NCBI GenBank assembly: GCA_016715765.1
Contig: JADJZJ010000028.1
Coordinates: 1-64,000 of the forward strand
From: Opitutaceae bacterium
Lineage (GTDB): Bacteria; Verrucomicrobiota; Verrucomicrobiia; Opitutales; Opitutaceae
Direction: 5' to 3'
Length of the DNA stretch: 64,000 nt
Shown here: positions 6,985 to 14,931 of the stretch, piece by piece
Numbering within the stretch: position 1 is the first letter of the stretch
Layout: the number at the start of each line of letters is the position of its first letter
The notes under the pieces: model-generated
Told to the model about the DNA's origin: nothing
What the model saw: the letters and a program-made list of their open reading frames with translations, nothing else
Databases searched by the model: none
Program-made: the position numbers and the translations under genes

Positions 6985-9170
6985 ATGAAAAAGCCCCTGC
7001 AGATTTTGCTGCTCGCAGCCTGCGCCTCCGCCCTGCCCGCCGCCCCACTCGTGATCAGGGCACCGCTGGCCGAAGCCCGCGCCGCCGTCGCCGCCCTCAA
7101 GGCGCGTGGTCCGTTGCCCGCCGGCGGAATCGTCGTGGAGATACCCGGCGGGGTCTATCCACTCGACGTTCCAATCGCGCTCACCGCCGCGGATGGAGGC
7201 ACCGCCGGTTCACCGGTAGTCTGGCGAGCGGCCCGCGACACCCGCGTCACTCTGTCTGGCGGCCACGCGGTCGCCGACTGGCAACCCGTCACCGATCCCG
7301 CGATTTCCGCCCGGCTGCACCCCGCCAGCCGATCCCAAATACTCGCTGCCAACCTCCGCGTCGCCGGCCTGACCGAATTCGGTCAAATTGAACAGCGCGG
7401 GAATCCCGGACTGGAACTTTTCTTTGCCGGCCGGCGCATGCCGCTCGCCCGCTACCCGAACGAAGGCTGGCTGCCGGTCGCGGGTGTGCCCCAAACCGGT
7501 CAAGGCGGTTCCATGAAGGCCTCGACCGGGAACGGCGGTTCGACGACGTCCCCGCGGGCCGCCATTACGGGCGCATTGCCTACGCTGAAGACCGGCCCGC
7601 CCAGTGGGCGCCGAGCGACGATATCTACGTGCACGGCTATTGGACCTGGGATTGGAGCGACTCCTTCCAGCGCATCCAGTCCATCGACACCGTGCAGCGC
7701 GAAATCACCCTGGCCGAACCCCACCACCATTACGGCTATGCGCCCCGGCAGCGTTATTGCTTCCTCAATGTCCTCGAGGAACTCGACCAGCCGGGCGAAT
7801 GGTACCTCGATCGCCGCGCCGGGATCATCTATTTCCATCCGCCCGCCCCGATCGGGCCCGGGGATGTCGTGGTTTCCATTCTGGGCCGGCCGCTCGTGAC
7901 CATGGACGCCGTCGCCCATTTCTCGCTCGAGGGCTTTGGCTTTGAACACAGCCGCGACAGCGGGCTCGCCATCACCGGCGGCGAAAACTGCCGGATCGCC
8001 GGCAGCGTGTTTCGCAACCTCGGCGGCGAAGCCCTGGTCATCGAGGGTGGCCGGCACCACCAGGTCGTGAGCTGTGATTTTCACGATCTCGCCAATGGCG
8101 CCATCCGCGTGGCCGGCGGCGACCGGCTCACGCTTGAACCCTCGCAGCATGAGATACTCAACAACCACATCCGCGATTACGGCCAGTGGCTGCGCACCGC
8201 GCAGTACGGGGTCATGATTGACGGGGTTGGCCAGCGCATCGCCCACAACCTCATCCACGATGCGCCCTTCGAGGGCATTTACCTGCGCGGCAACGATCAT
8301 GTGATCGAGTTCAACGAAGTGTACCGGGTTTGCACGGAGACCGGCGACGCCGGGGCCTTCCACACCGGCCGCGACTACACGTGGCAAGGCAACATCATCC
8401 GCTACAACTACTGGCATCACCTCGATGGACCCGGGGGGCACGACGTGACCGCGGTCTATCTCGACGATTTTTCCAGCGGCTTCACTGTCCATGGCAATAT
8501 CTTCTACCGCGCCGGCCGCGGCATCCGGCTCGGTGGCGGCCGTGACAATGCCATTACGAATAATCTGTTCATCGAGTGCACGCCCGCCATCGCTCCCGAT
8601 GCCCGCGGACTCAGCTGGGCCGCCAGCTTCTTCGACGGCCGCAATCCCTGGCTGGCCGACCGGCTCCGTGAGGTGAATGGCGACCAGCCGCCCTATGCGA
8701 CGCGTTATCCGAAACTGAAGACCATCCTGCAGGACGAGCCGGCGGTGCCCAAGGGCAATGTCATCCGCCACAACCTCTCGTGGGGCTCCGGCCGCTGGTG
8801 CGACGTGTCGGATTATTACGCGTTCGATTTCCACCGCATCATGGAGATGAAGGACAATGGCATCGCCGACACCGGCTTCCTGCTCCGCCGCCCGCCACCG
8901 GACACAGTGATTCCACCCGCCAATCTCTTCATGCGGGGCCAGAGGAGATTCTGGCTGATTTTCACCCGCGAGGCCGACACGCAACAGGAGTTTGCGGGCA
9001 ACGTGCTGGCCACCGAGGCCCCCGGCACCTTCGATCCCCGCACGCTCCGCTTCACCCGGACGCCCGGTTCCCCTTTCTCGACCATCGAATTCGAAGCGAT
9101 TCCGATCGGGGAGATCGGACTGCAACGCGACCCCTGGCGCCAAACCGTCCCGGAACGCCCGGCTCCCTGA
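6985..9170 (+). pseudogene. secreted right-handed parallel beta-helix protein (GH141-like), frameshifted
   Basis: ATG 6985 opens a Sec signal peptide (MKKPLQILLLAACASALPAA). The first reading frame continues to about 7500 (GLELFFAGRRMPLARYPNEGW, VAGVPQTG). From about 7503 homology continues in the -1 frame (RRFDDVPAGRHYGRIAYAED, WTWDWSDSFQ), then many beta-helix rungs (ITGGENCRIAGSVFRNLGG, IRVAGGDRLTLEPSQHEILN) to TGA 9168-9170. Total length is 2186 nt, one base short of a multiple of three, so one lost base explains it. No slippery heptamer lies in phase. The architecture matches secreted polysaccharide-active beta-helix enzymes such as GH141, but the substrate is unknown. It may be a real pseudogene or an assembly indel. 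Confidence 0.75.
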
Positions 9171-9241
9171 CCGCTCCCACACCGAAGTCCGGCTCGATTT
9201 TCAGCCCCGATTGTATTAGCATTGGCGAGGTTGAAGTTCCA

Positions 9242-9746
9242 GTGACTCCTGCCGTGAAAGCCATATTGGCCAGTCTTGTCGGCTGCCTCACCCTGGTCAG
9301 CCTGCCGGCTTCCCTGCCGGCCCAGACGATGGTCTACACGCGCAGCACCTTTCTCGAGGATCCGGCGACAACTTCCGACGGACGCTTGGGTGCACGGCAC
9401 CTAGGCGGGGCACTTCACCGCGCTGGCGACTCGAGGTCACATGGCGAGCGGGGGCTTGCTGGGCTGACGTGTTGTCCGGGGTATACACGCTGGAAGGGAC
9501 GACCTTGCGGGGGGGGTTGGAGACGACGGCGGTGTCACTGGCGGCGCACAAAACACCTTCATCCCCGCCCCATTCGGCGCCCCTGGTTATCAGTTTGTCG
9601 GCCTGATCGCCAATCCCACCGGTCCCTGGATCACGAAGATTGTGATCGATGAATATGATGGCTCGGCCAACGACGACCACATCGCCTTCGACAGTCTCGT
9701 CTTTGCCGCCGCCCTGGCTCCAGGTTTAGTCCTGCTGTTTGGTTGA
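9242..9746 (+). pseudogene. remnant of a secreted protein gene
   Basis: The stretch 9171-9830 has no intact gene. A GTG at 9242 opens a convincing signal peptide (VTPAVKAILASLVGCLTLVS, then LPASLPAQT), but the frame then degenerates into Arg/Gly-rich nonsense. Sensible coding returns in another frame about 9540-9746 (FGAPGYQFVGLIANPTGPW, ITKIVIDEYDGSANDDHIAF) and ends at TGA 9744-9746. This C-terminal pattern, G..ANP....I..I.IDE.D....DNI.FD, is common in exported proteins of PEP-CTERM-bearing bacteria. No PEP-CTERM anchor is seen. At least two frame disruptions are needed. Confidence 0.55.
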
Positions 9747-9830
9747 AATCCTTTGACTGCTAAGCAACCGGGGCCGGACAAATTACTTCGAGTCCGCTCC
9801 TGCCCTTGTTACCATGGAGCCATCCCCAAG

Positions 9831-10952
9831 ATGACCTCCAAAGAACGCCTCCTGCGGGCGCTGGCTCGCGAAAAACCGGACCGGCTGCCTGCCACCGTTC
9901 ACCAGTGGCAGAAGTACCATCTCGACACTTATCTGGGCGGCGTGGACGCGCTGGAGGCGTTTCGGCTGACCGGGCTGGATGCGCAGATCCAGTACTTCGA
10001 GGCCATGGGCCAGTTCTGGATTCCCGACGCCGAGAAATACGTCGTGTCCACCCCGGACTGGCGCGAGGAGGTCAGGGTGATCAAGGACGACCCGGACGAC
10101 AAGCTGCTCGACCACACCATCCACACGCCGGGCGGCCAACTCACCTACAGGACCGGTGGCAACCGCACGACCACCTGGATCCTCGAATACCTCATCAAGC
10201 GACACGAGGACGTCGAACTGATCGCCCGTTACATGCCGGTGGCCAGATTGAACCAGGCGGCCATTGCCGCCGAATACGACCGGATCGGCGACCAGGGCAT
10301 CCTGCGCGGGTTTGTGTGGGGCGACCAGGCGGGATGCTGGCAGCACGCCTGCTGCCTGATGTCCGAGGAGGAGTTGATCCTCGAGGCCATGGACCATCCC
10401 GACTGGGTCCATTCGCTGCTGCGCGCCCTGCTGGAAAAGAAGCTGCGCTTCATCGAGGAATCCCTGCGCGGGGCAAAATTCGACCTCATCGAAACCGGCG
10501 GCGGCGCGGGCAGCGACACGGTGATTTCACCGGCGATGCACGCCGGGTTCTGCCTGCCCTATGACCGTCAGATTCACGACGCCCTGCACGCCGCCGGTCA
10601 CCGGACGGCCTACCACACCTGCGGCGGCATGATGCACATCCTCGACCTGGTGGTGCAGAACCGCACCGATGCCTCGGAGACGCTTTCTCCGCCGGGAGTC
10701 GGCGGCAACATTGCCAACCCAGAGAAAGTGCGCGCGGTGTTTGGCGGCAAGGTCGCGATGATCGGCGGCATGGATCAGTTCAACATTTTGACCTCAGGCA
10801 CCCCGGATCAAATCCGCGCCGAGACGCACCGTCTGTTCGCAGGCTTTGGCCGGGACGGCGGCTATATCTGCTCCGCCAGCGACCATTTCTTCGAGACCCC
10901 GGTGGAAAACCTCCGGACCTTCGCCGCCGCCGCCCGGGAATGTGTCTATTGA
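9831..10952 (+). CDS. uroporphyrinogen decarboxylase (URO-D) family protein
   Basis: 373 residues from ATG 9831, with GGAG 11 bases upstream. N-terminal MTSKERLLRALAREKPDRLP is the standard opening of URO-D/MtaA-like proteins. Later motifs include FDLIETGGGAGSDTVISP near residue 220, AYHTCGGMMHILD near 265, VAMIGGMDQFNIL and GGYICSASDHFFETPVENL. H and C in YHTCGG sit where corrinoid methyltransferase relatives bind zinc. These soil and gut paralogues of HemE are usually methyltransferases or of unknown function and occur in sugar and osmolyte gene clusters. Only 3 bp separate it from the aminotransferase gene, so the two are probably one transcript. It is unlikely to be the haem biosynthesis enzyme. 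Confidence 0.8.
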   Translation: MTSKERLLRALAREKPDRLPATVHQWQKYHLDTYLGGVDALEAFRLTGLDAQIQYFEAMGQFWIPDAEKYVVSTPDWREEVRVIKDDPDDKLLDHTIHTPGGQLTYRTGGNRTTTWILEYLIKRHEDVELIARYMPVARLNQAAIAAEYDRIGDQGILRGFVWGDQAGCWQHACCLMSEEELILEAMDHPDWVHSLLRALLEKKLRFIEESLRGAKFDLIETGGGAGSDTVISPAMHAGFCLPYDRQIHDALHAAGHRTAYHTCGGMMHILDLVVQNRTDASETLSPPGVGGNIANPEKVRAVFGGKVAMIGGMDQFNILTSGTPDQIRAETHRLFAGFGRDGGYICSASDHFFETPVENLRTFAAAARECVY

Positions 10953-10955
10953 TCC

Positions 10956-12176
10956 ATGAACAACCCGTCCCCGACCACCCAACCCATGGTTGATGAACCG
11001 CTGCCGCAGCCCAAACGCTATGATGCTGTCGAACTCGAACGGCTCACCGCGATGGTGCAGCAGCCTTCGCTCTTTTATTGGAAGGGTCCGCAAACCACGG
11101 CGATGATCGAGGGCTTCCGCCGCCATTACCCGTTGAAGCATTGCGTCCCCTGCTCTTCCGGCTCCGCGGCGTTGCACATCGCCGTTTCCGCCCTGCGCCT
11201 GCGGCCGGGCGACGAGGTGATCGTGCCGCCGCTCAGCGACATGGGTACGTACATTGGGATTCTCTACCAGCAGGGCGTGCCGGTCTTCGCCGATGTTGAT
11301 CCGCGCACCTACACCCTCGATCCCGCCGACGTGCGCCGTCGCATCACCGCCAAAACCCGCGCCATCATGGTCGTGCACTTCACGGGCAACCCCTGTGACA
11401 TGGCTGCGTTCACGGCCATCGCCCGCGAGCACAACCTCGTCCTGATCGAGGACTGCGCCCAATCCTGGGGCGCGCGCTGGCAGGACCGGCCCGTCGGCAC
11501 CATCGGTGACTTCGGCTGTTTCTCCCTGAATGACTTCAAGCATATCGGCTGCGGTGACGGCGGCATCGTCGGCACCAACAGCGAGAAATACGGCCCGCAC
11601 CTGAACAATTGGGCCGACAAGGATTACGGTCGCACCGAAGGCGGCCGCGACCCCGTGACCCTCGCGCCGAACTACCGCATCAGCGAACCGCAGGCGGCCG
11701 TGGCCGCGGCCCAACTGACCAAACTCCCGGACATTGTTGCCCGCCGCCACCGCATCGGTGAATTCCTGACGGCCAGTCTGGCAGGCACGCCGGGCCTGCA
11801 ACTGCCGCACGTGGCCCCCGGCAACCTGCACAGCTACTGGTTCTATCTCCTTCGACTCGATTTGCCGCGGTTTTCCCAACCGCGCGCGGAGATCGCCGCC
11901 GCCCTTGCAGCCGAAGGCGTGGCTTGTGGCGCGGTGTTGCTTCGGAAAGCCGCTTACCGCTGGCCGGTATTTCAGAACCATGACATCTTCGGCGGCACCT
12001 GGCCCGCGCGGGATGCCGGGTGGACCACGATGGATTACCGGACGGTCAACTGTCCCACGGCCGAGTCCATTCTCGCCGACTGCATGCGATTCCAACTCAA
12101 CGAGGCTATGACCGAGGCCTACATCGATAAGGTCGCCCGGGCCATCCGCACCGTGCTCAAGCGAATGGAAAAATAG
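10956..12176 (+). CDS. DegT/DnrJ/EryC1/StrS family PLP aminotransferase
   Basis: 406 residues. Fold-type I PLP features are SSGSAALHIAVSALRL at 67-82 (cofactor phosphate binding), D166 in IEDCAQSWGA (pyridine nitrogen) and K195 in FSLNDFKHIGCGDGG (Schiff base). YRISEPQAAVAAAQL near 235 is the family dimer motif. Members aminate keto-sugars or 2-deoxy-scyllo-inosose-type substrates. Sitting 3 bp after a URO-D-family gene rather than in a sugar-nucleotide cluster, its substrate is open; a Gfo/Idh-type oxidised sugar is plausible. Confidence 0.85.
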   Translation: MNNPSPTTQPMVDEPLPQPKRYDAVELERLTAMVQQPSLFYWKGPQTTAMIEGFRRHYPLKHCVPCSSGSAALHIAVSALRLRPGDEVIVPPLSDMGTYIGILYQQGVPVFADVDPRTYTLDPADVRRRITAKTRAIMVVHFTGNPCDMAAFTAIAREHNLVLIEDCAQSWGARWQDRPVGTIGDFGCFSLNDFKHIGCGDGGIVGTNSEKYGPHLNNWADKDYGRTEGGRDPVTLAPNYRISEPQAAVAAAQLTKLPDIVARRHRIGEFLTASLAGTPGLQLPHVAPGNLHSYWFYLLRLDLPRFSQPRAEIAAALAAEGVACGAVLLRKAAYRWPVFQNHDIFGGTWPARDAGWTTMDYRTVNCPTAESILADCMRFQLNEAMTEAYIDKVARAIRTVLKRMEK

Positions 12177-12225
12177 CCGCGCTCGATTTCCTGCTGAGCC
12201 AGCCTCCATAAGGCCTTGGACTTGG

Positions 12226-12304
12226 TTGTAGGGCGGGGTCTCCGAACCCCGCCTCGATAACTAAAGACGTTCGCTTGGCGGGGTTCGGAGACCCCGCCCT
12301 ACAA
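12226..12304. repeat. REP-type inverted pair, family A
   Basis: TTGTAGGGCGGGGTCTCCGA opens the left arm and its exact complement closes the right arm at 12304, with 27-bp arms around a 23-bp centre. Within each arm GGCGGGG pairs with CCCCGCC, so each arm is also a hairpin headed by GTAG. Family A recurs at 20135, 29444 and 48985, with a variant at 38949. It lies in the 400-bp gap between the aminotransferase and ManC genes, which otherwise holds only tRNA-Phe. Confidence 0.9.
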
Positions 12305-12393
12305 TCAACCAACCATCGCCCGACATCGGGCTGCCTCCCACATCCGCATGGGGCTGGACACTGGTGTTTCGACTCTGGCCACATGGAGTCCCT

Positions 12394-12435
12394 AAAAACC
12401 AGAAACCCGCCAAACCTTTGCGGCTTAGCGGGTTT
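12394..12435 (-). terminator. intrinsic terminator downstream of tRNA-Phe
   Basis: Read on the minus strand, AAACCCGC (12435-12428) pairs with GCGGGTTT (12410-12403). It is followed after CTGG by five Ts. It lies immediately 3' of the tRNA on the same strand. Confidence 0.6.
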
Positions 12436-12439
12436 TAAA

Positions 12440-12515
<76 letters not shown>

Positions 12516-12575
12516 AAATCAGAACAGGTGAGCAAAGGCTGCCCCCGTTGCGCGTCAATGGGAATTTCTTGCCAC

Positions 12576-13628
12576 TCACAGGAGATCAGGCGGCAACTTT
12601 GGCATCAAATGCTTGATGTCCTGCACCGCATCGCGGTGACAGACGAGCACGCCATCGGGGGTTTCCACGACAACGAGGTCCTTCACACCGCAAAGTGCGA
12701 TCACCCGGCCGTTGCTGATGGCTACGTTGTTCGCGGCATTTTGGGTCACGACCGCACCGCGGAGGGTGTTGCCCTGGGCATCCGCGGGGAGGTGCGTGGG
12801 CAACGCCGTCCAAGCCCCGACATCGTCCCAGTCGAATACAGCCAACTGGGTGGCCACCGACGCCGCCTTCTCCATGATCGCGTAATCCACGGAGATCTTG
12901 GGCAGGGCCGGAAACTTTTCCGCCAGGTACGCCGAGCAGTCCCCGCTGGGGAATTCTCGGATGAATTTCGCCAGCGCCGGCGCCTGCCGCTCGGCCTCGG
13001 CCAGAAACGCCGGGACGCGCCAGATGAACATGCCGGCGTTCCACGCATGGTTACCGCCCGCCACATAGCGTTCGGCCGTGGCTTTGTCGGGTTTCTCCAC
13101 GAAACGCGCCACGCGCCGGAAGCCGCCGCCTTGCTCTTCCGCCATCTCGAGGTAGCCAAAACCCGTGGCCGGATACGTCGGCTTGATCGCAAAGGTCAGC
13201 AGCGTGTCGCCCTGGGCCGCGCGCTTGAGTGCTCCATCCAGCTGCCGGGCAAAGGTCGCCGTGTCCTTGATCAGCGCATCGGCCGGCAGCAGCGCCAGCA
13301 CGGCCTCGGGATCGCGGGCCCGCACGAGGCCCGTCGCCAGCGCGGCGGCCGGGGCGGTGTCCCGTTTCGCCGGCTCGGCGATGATCTGCCCGGGCGGCAG
13401 GAACGGCAGGGCCGCGCGCGTGCCGGGCAGTTGCGCCTCGTTCGTGAGCACAAAGATGTGGCTCAACGGCACCACGCCTTCGAGGCGCCGCACGGTCTCC
13501 TCCACGAGGGTGCGGTCGGAGAACAGCTTCAGCAAATGCTTCGGCGTGCGCCGCCGGCTCATCGGCCAGAAGCGCTCACCGCTGCCGCCCGCCATGATGC
13601 AGACATATGCCTGGGGGTTTTCTGCCAT
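12576..13628 (-). CDS. manC: mannose-1-phosphate guanylyltransferase
   Basis: 350 residues. Nucleotidyltransferase signature AGGSGERFWPMSRRRTPKHL starts at residue 13, with further family motifs LPADALIKD, KPTYPATGFGYLEM, FVEKPDKATAE and HAWNAGMFIWR. It makes GDP-mannose from mannose-1-phosphate and GTP for surface glycans. Length fits the short form lacking the C-terminal isomerase domain of bifunctional ManC/AlgA. Transcription is minus strand, with a sugar-nucleotide epimerase gene upstream on the same strand. Confidence 0.93.
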   Translation of the reverse strand: MAENPQAYVCIMAGGSGERFWPMSRRRTPKHLLKLFSDRTLVEETVRRLEGVVPLSHIFVLTNEAQLPGTRAALPFLPPGQIIAEPAKRDTAPAAALATGLVRARDPEAVLALLPADALIKDTATFARQLDGALKRAAQGDTLLTFAIKPTYPATGFGYLEMAEEQGGGFRRVARFVEKPDKATAERYVAGGNHAWNAGMFIWRVPAFLAEAERQAPALAKFIREFPSGDCSAYLAEKFPALPKISVDYAIMEKAASVATQLAVFDWDDVGAWTALPTHLPADAQGNTLRGAVVTQNAANNVAISNGRVIALCGVKDLVVVETPDGVLVCHRDAVQDIKHLMPKLPPDLL

Positions 13629-13764
13629 ACCCCATCTCTCCCAGCCCGACGCGTTCTCGCCAAGCAGAATGTCTGCGACATTCGCAGTTGGGAGATCGGA
13701 GATGGGAGTTCGAATCCTGGCTGAATTCGATCTGCGATCGGCGAACTGCCAACTCCGATCGCTG

Positions 13765-13788
13765 CCACCCGCTCACGCTCGTGGCTAC
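13765..13788. repeat. single REP-B arm overlapping a stop codon
   Basis: On the minus strand this reads GTAGCCACGAGCGTGAGCGG and TGG, the family-B repeat seen as pairs at 24305/24350 and 29482/29515. The TAG of its GTAG head is the stop codon of the epimerase gene (13785-13787). The adjacent 13680-13760 carries a degenerate inverted repeat (GGAGATCGGAGATGGGAGTT versus AACTGCCAACTCCGATC). Confidence 0.7.
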
Positions 13789-14720
13789 ACAGACCGGATC
13801 AACTCGGCCAACCCGTCCGCCACCGGCACTTGTGCGGTGAATCCCAGCTCCGCCTGCGCCCGCTCCGGCCGGCCGAGCGAATGGACGATGTCACCCGCCC
13901 GGGCCGCGGCATACTGGGGCGCCGGCACCTTGGGGTAATGCTGCGCAAAAATGCCCACCACCTCGCGCAACGAGGTCGCACGACCGGTGCAGATGTTCGC
14001 GGCACCGGCAACGAGGCCGGACTTGGTCGCGGCGATGACATTCACCCGCGCCACATCGTGCACCGAGATGAAATCCCGCGTCTGCGACCCATCGCCAAAA
14101 ATGGTGACGCCCCTGCCCTCGCGGTAGCGTCGCTCAAAGATCGAAATCACCCCGGAATAGGGCGAGGCCGGGTCCTGCCGCGGACCAAAGACGTTGAAAT
14201 AACGGTGGCAGCGCACGGTCAGACCGCCCGCCGCGGCCAATCCGAGCAAAATGCCCTCGGAACTCAGCTTGGCCTCGCCATAGGGACTGATGGGCTGCTT
14301 GGCCGTCTCCTCGCGAATCAACAGGTCGGTCGTGTCACCGTAGATCGCCGCCGAGGAGGCGAACACGATGCGCTTCACGCCGTGCGCGACCGCCGCGTCC
14401 GCCACGAGCTGGGTGGCGGTCACATTCAGCCGGCGGTTCAGGGCCGGATCGCTGATACTTTCCTGCACACTGACCAGTGCCGCCAGATGGATGATCGCCT
14501 CCGGCCGGAAATCGGCGACGTGCTTCGCCATCACCCCCGGCTCGGCCACATCGGCCTCCACGAGGCGAAATGCCGCCGACCGCAGCGCCGCGGCAAGGTT
14601 GCGGCGGTGGCCGCTGCGGAAATTATCCAGCCCCAGCACCGTGTGCCCGCCCGCGAGGAGCAGGTCCGTGGTGTGACTGCCGATGAATCCGGCCGCGCCG
14701 GTGACAAGAACCTTGGCCAT
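13785..14720 (-). CDS. NAD-dependent epimerase/dehydratase (UDP-glucose 4-epimerase type)
   Basis: 311 residues. An extended short-chain dehydrogenase with GAAGFIG at 8-14, LDNFRSGHRRNL at 31-42, S122-S123 and the Y147-x3-K151 pair in SPYGEAKLSSE. YFNVFGPRQDP and GDGSQTRDFISVHDVA are typical of GalE/WbpP-like UDP-sugar 4-epimerases. It probably supplies UDP-galactose or UDP-GlcNAc-derived sugars to surface polysaccharide synthesis, alongside ManC. The stop codon TAG comes from a REP-B repeat head, so the original C-terminus may have been slightly different. Confidence 0.85.
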   Translation of the reverse strand: MAKVLVTGAAGFIGSHTTDLLLAGGHTVLGLDNFRSGHRRNLAAALRSAAFRLVEADVAEPGVMAKHVADFRPEAIIHLAALVSVQESISDPALNRRLNVTATQLVADAAVAHGVKRIVFASSAAIYGDTTDLLIREETAKQPISPYGEAKLSSEGILLGLAAAGGLTVRCHRYFNVFGPRQDPASPYSGVISIFERRYREGRGVTIFGDGSQTRDFISVHDVARVNVIAATKSGLVAGAANICTGRATSLREVVGIFAQHYPKVPAPQYAAARAGDIVHSLGRPERAQAELGFTAQVPVADGLAELIRSV

Positions 14721-14766
14721 GCCCGGAACCTAGGTCCGCCCCCGCCGATGACAAGCATGGCGATGC

Positions 14767-14851
14767 GTAGCGCGGAGCTTCAGCCCGCGCTGGGGACGTC
14801 CCGCCGGCGGATAGCTTACCCAATCCAGTGCCGGCTGAAGACCGGCACTAC
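14767..14851. repeat. REP-type inverted pair, family F variant
   Basis: GTAGCGCGGAGCTTCAGCCC at 14767 and CCGGCTGAAGACCGGCACTA to 14851 both carry GTAG heads, one reversed. It is the same family as 6363-6448, with the two arm types swapped in order. Confidence 0.7.
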
Positions 14852-14931
14852 GAACACCCGTTCGCTGAATGTTCGCCCACGCCACCCTTGCCTTACCGCT
14901 TCGTCACCCGTTTGGCTCTGACCTGTTTCCC

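Noticed and set aside
7488..7500. Programmed -1 frameshift in the beta-helix gene
   Set aside because: CCCCAAA is present but out of phase for a slippery heptamer, and no structured element follows. An indel is simpler.
9831..10952. hemE (haem biosynthesis)
   Set aside because: It has the URO-D fold but with methyltransferase-like HTCGG and lacks the usual HemE N-terminal arginine motif; the context is not haem synthesis.
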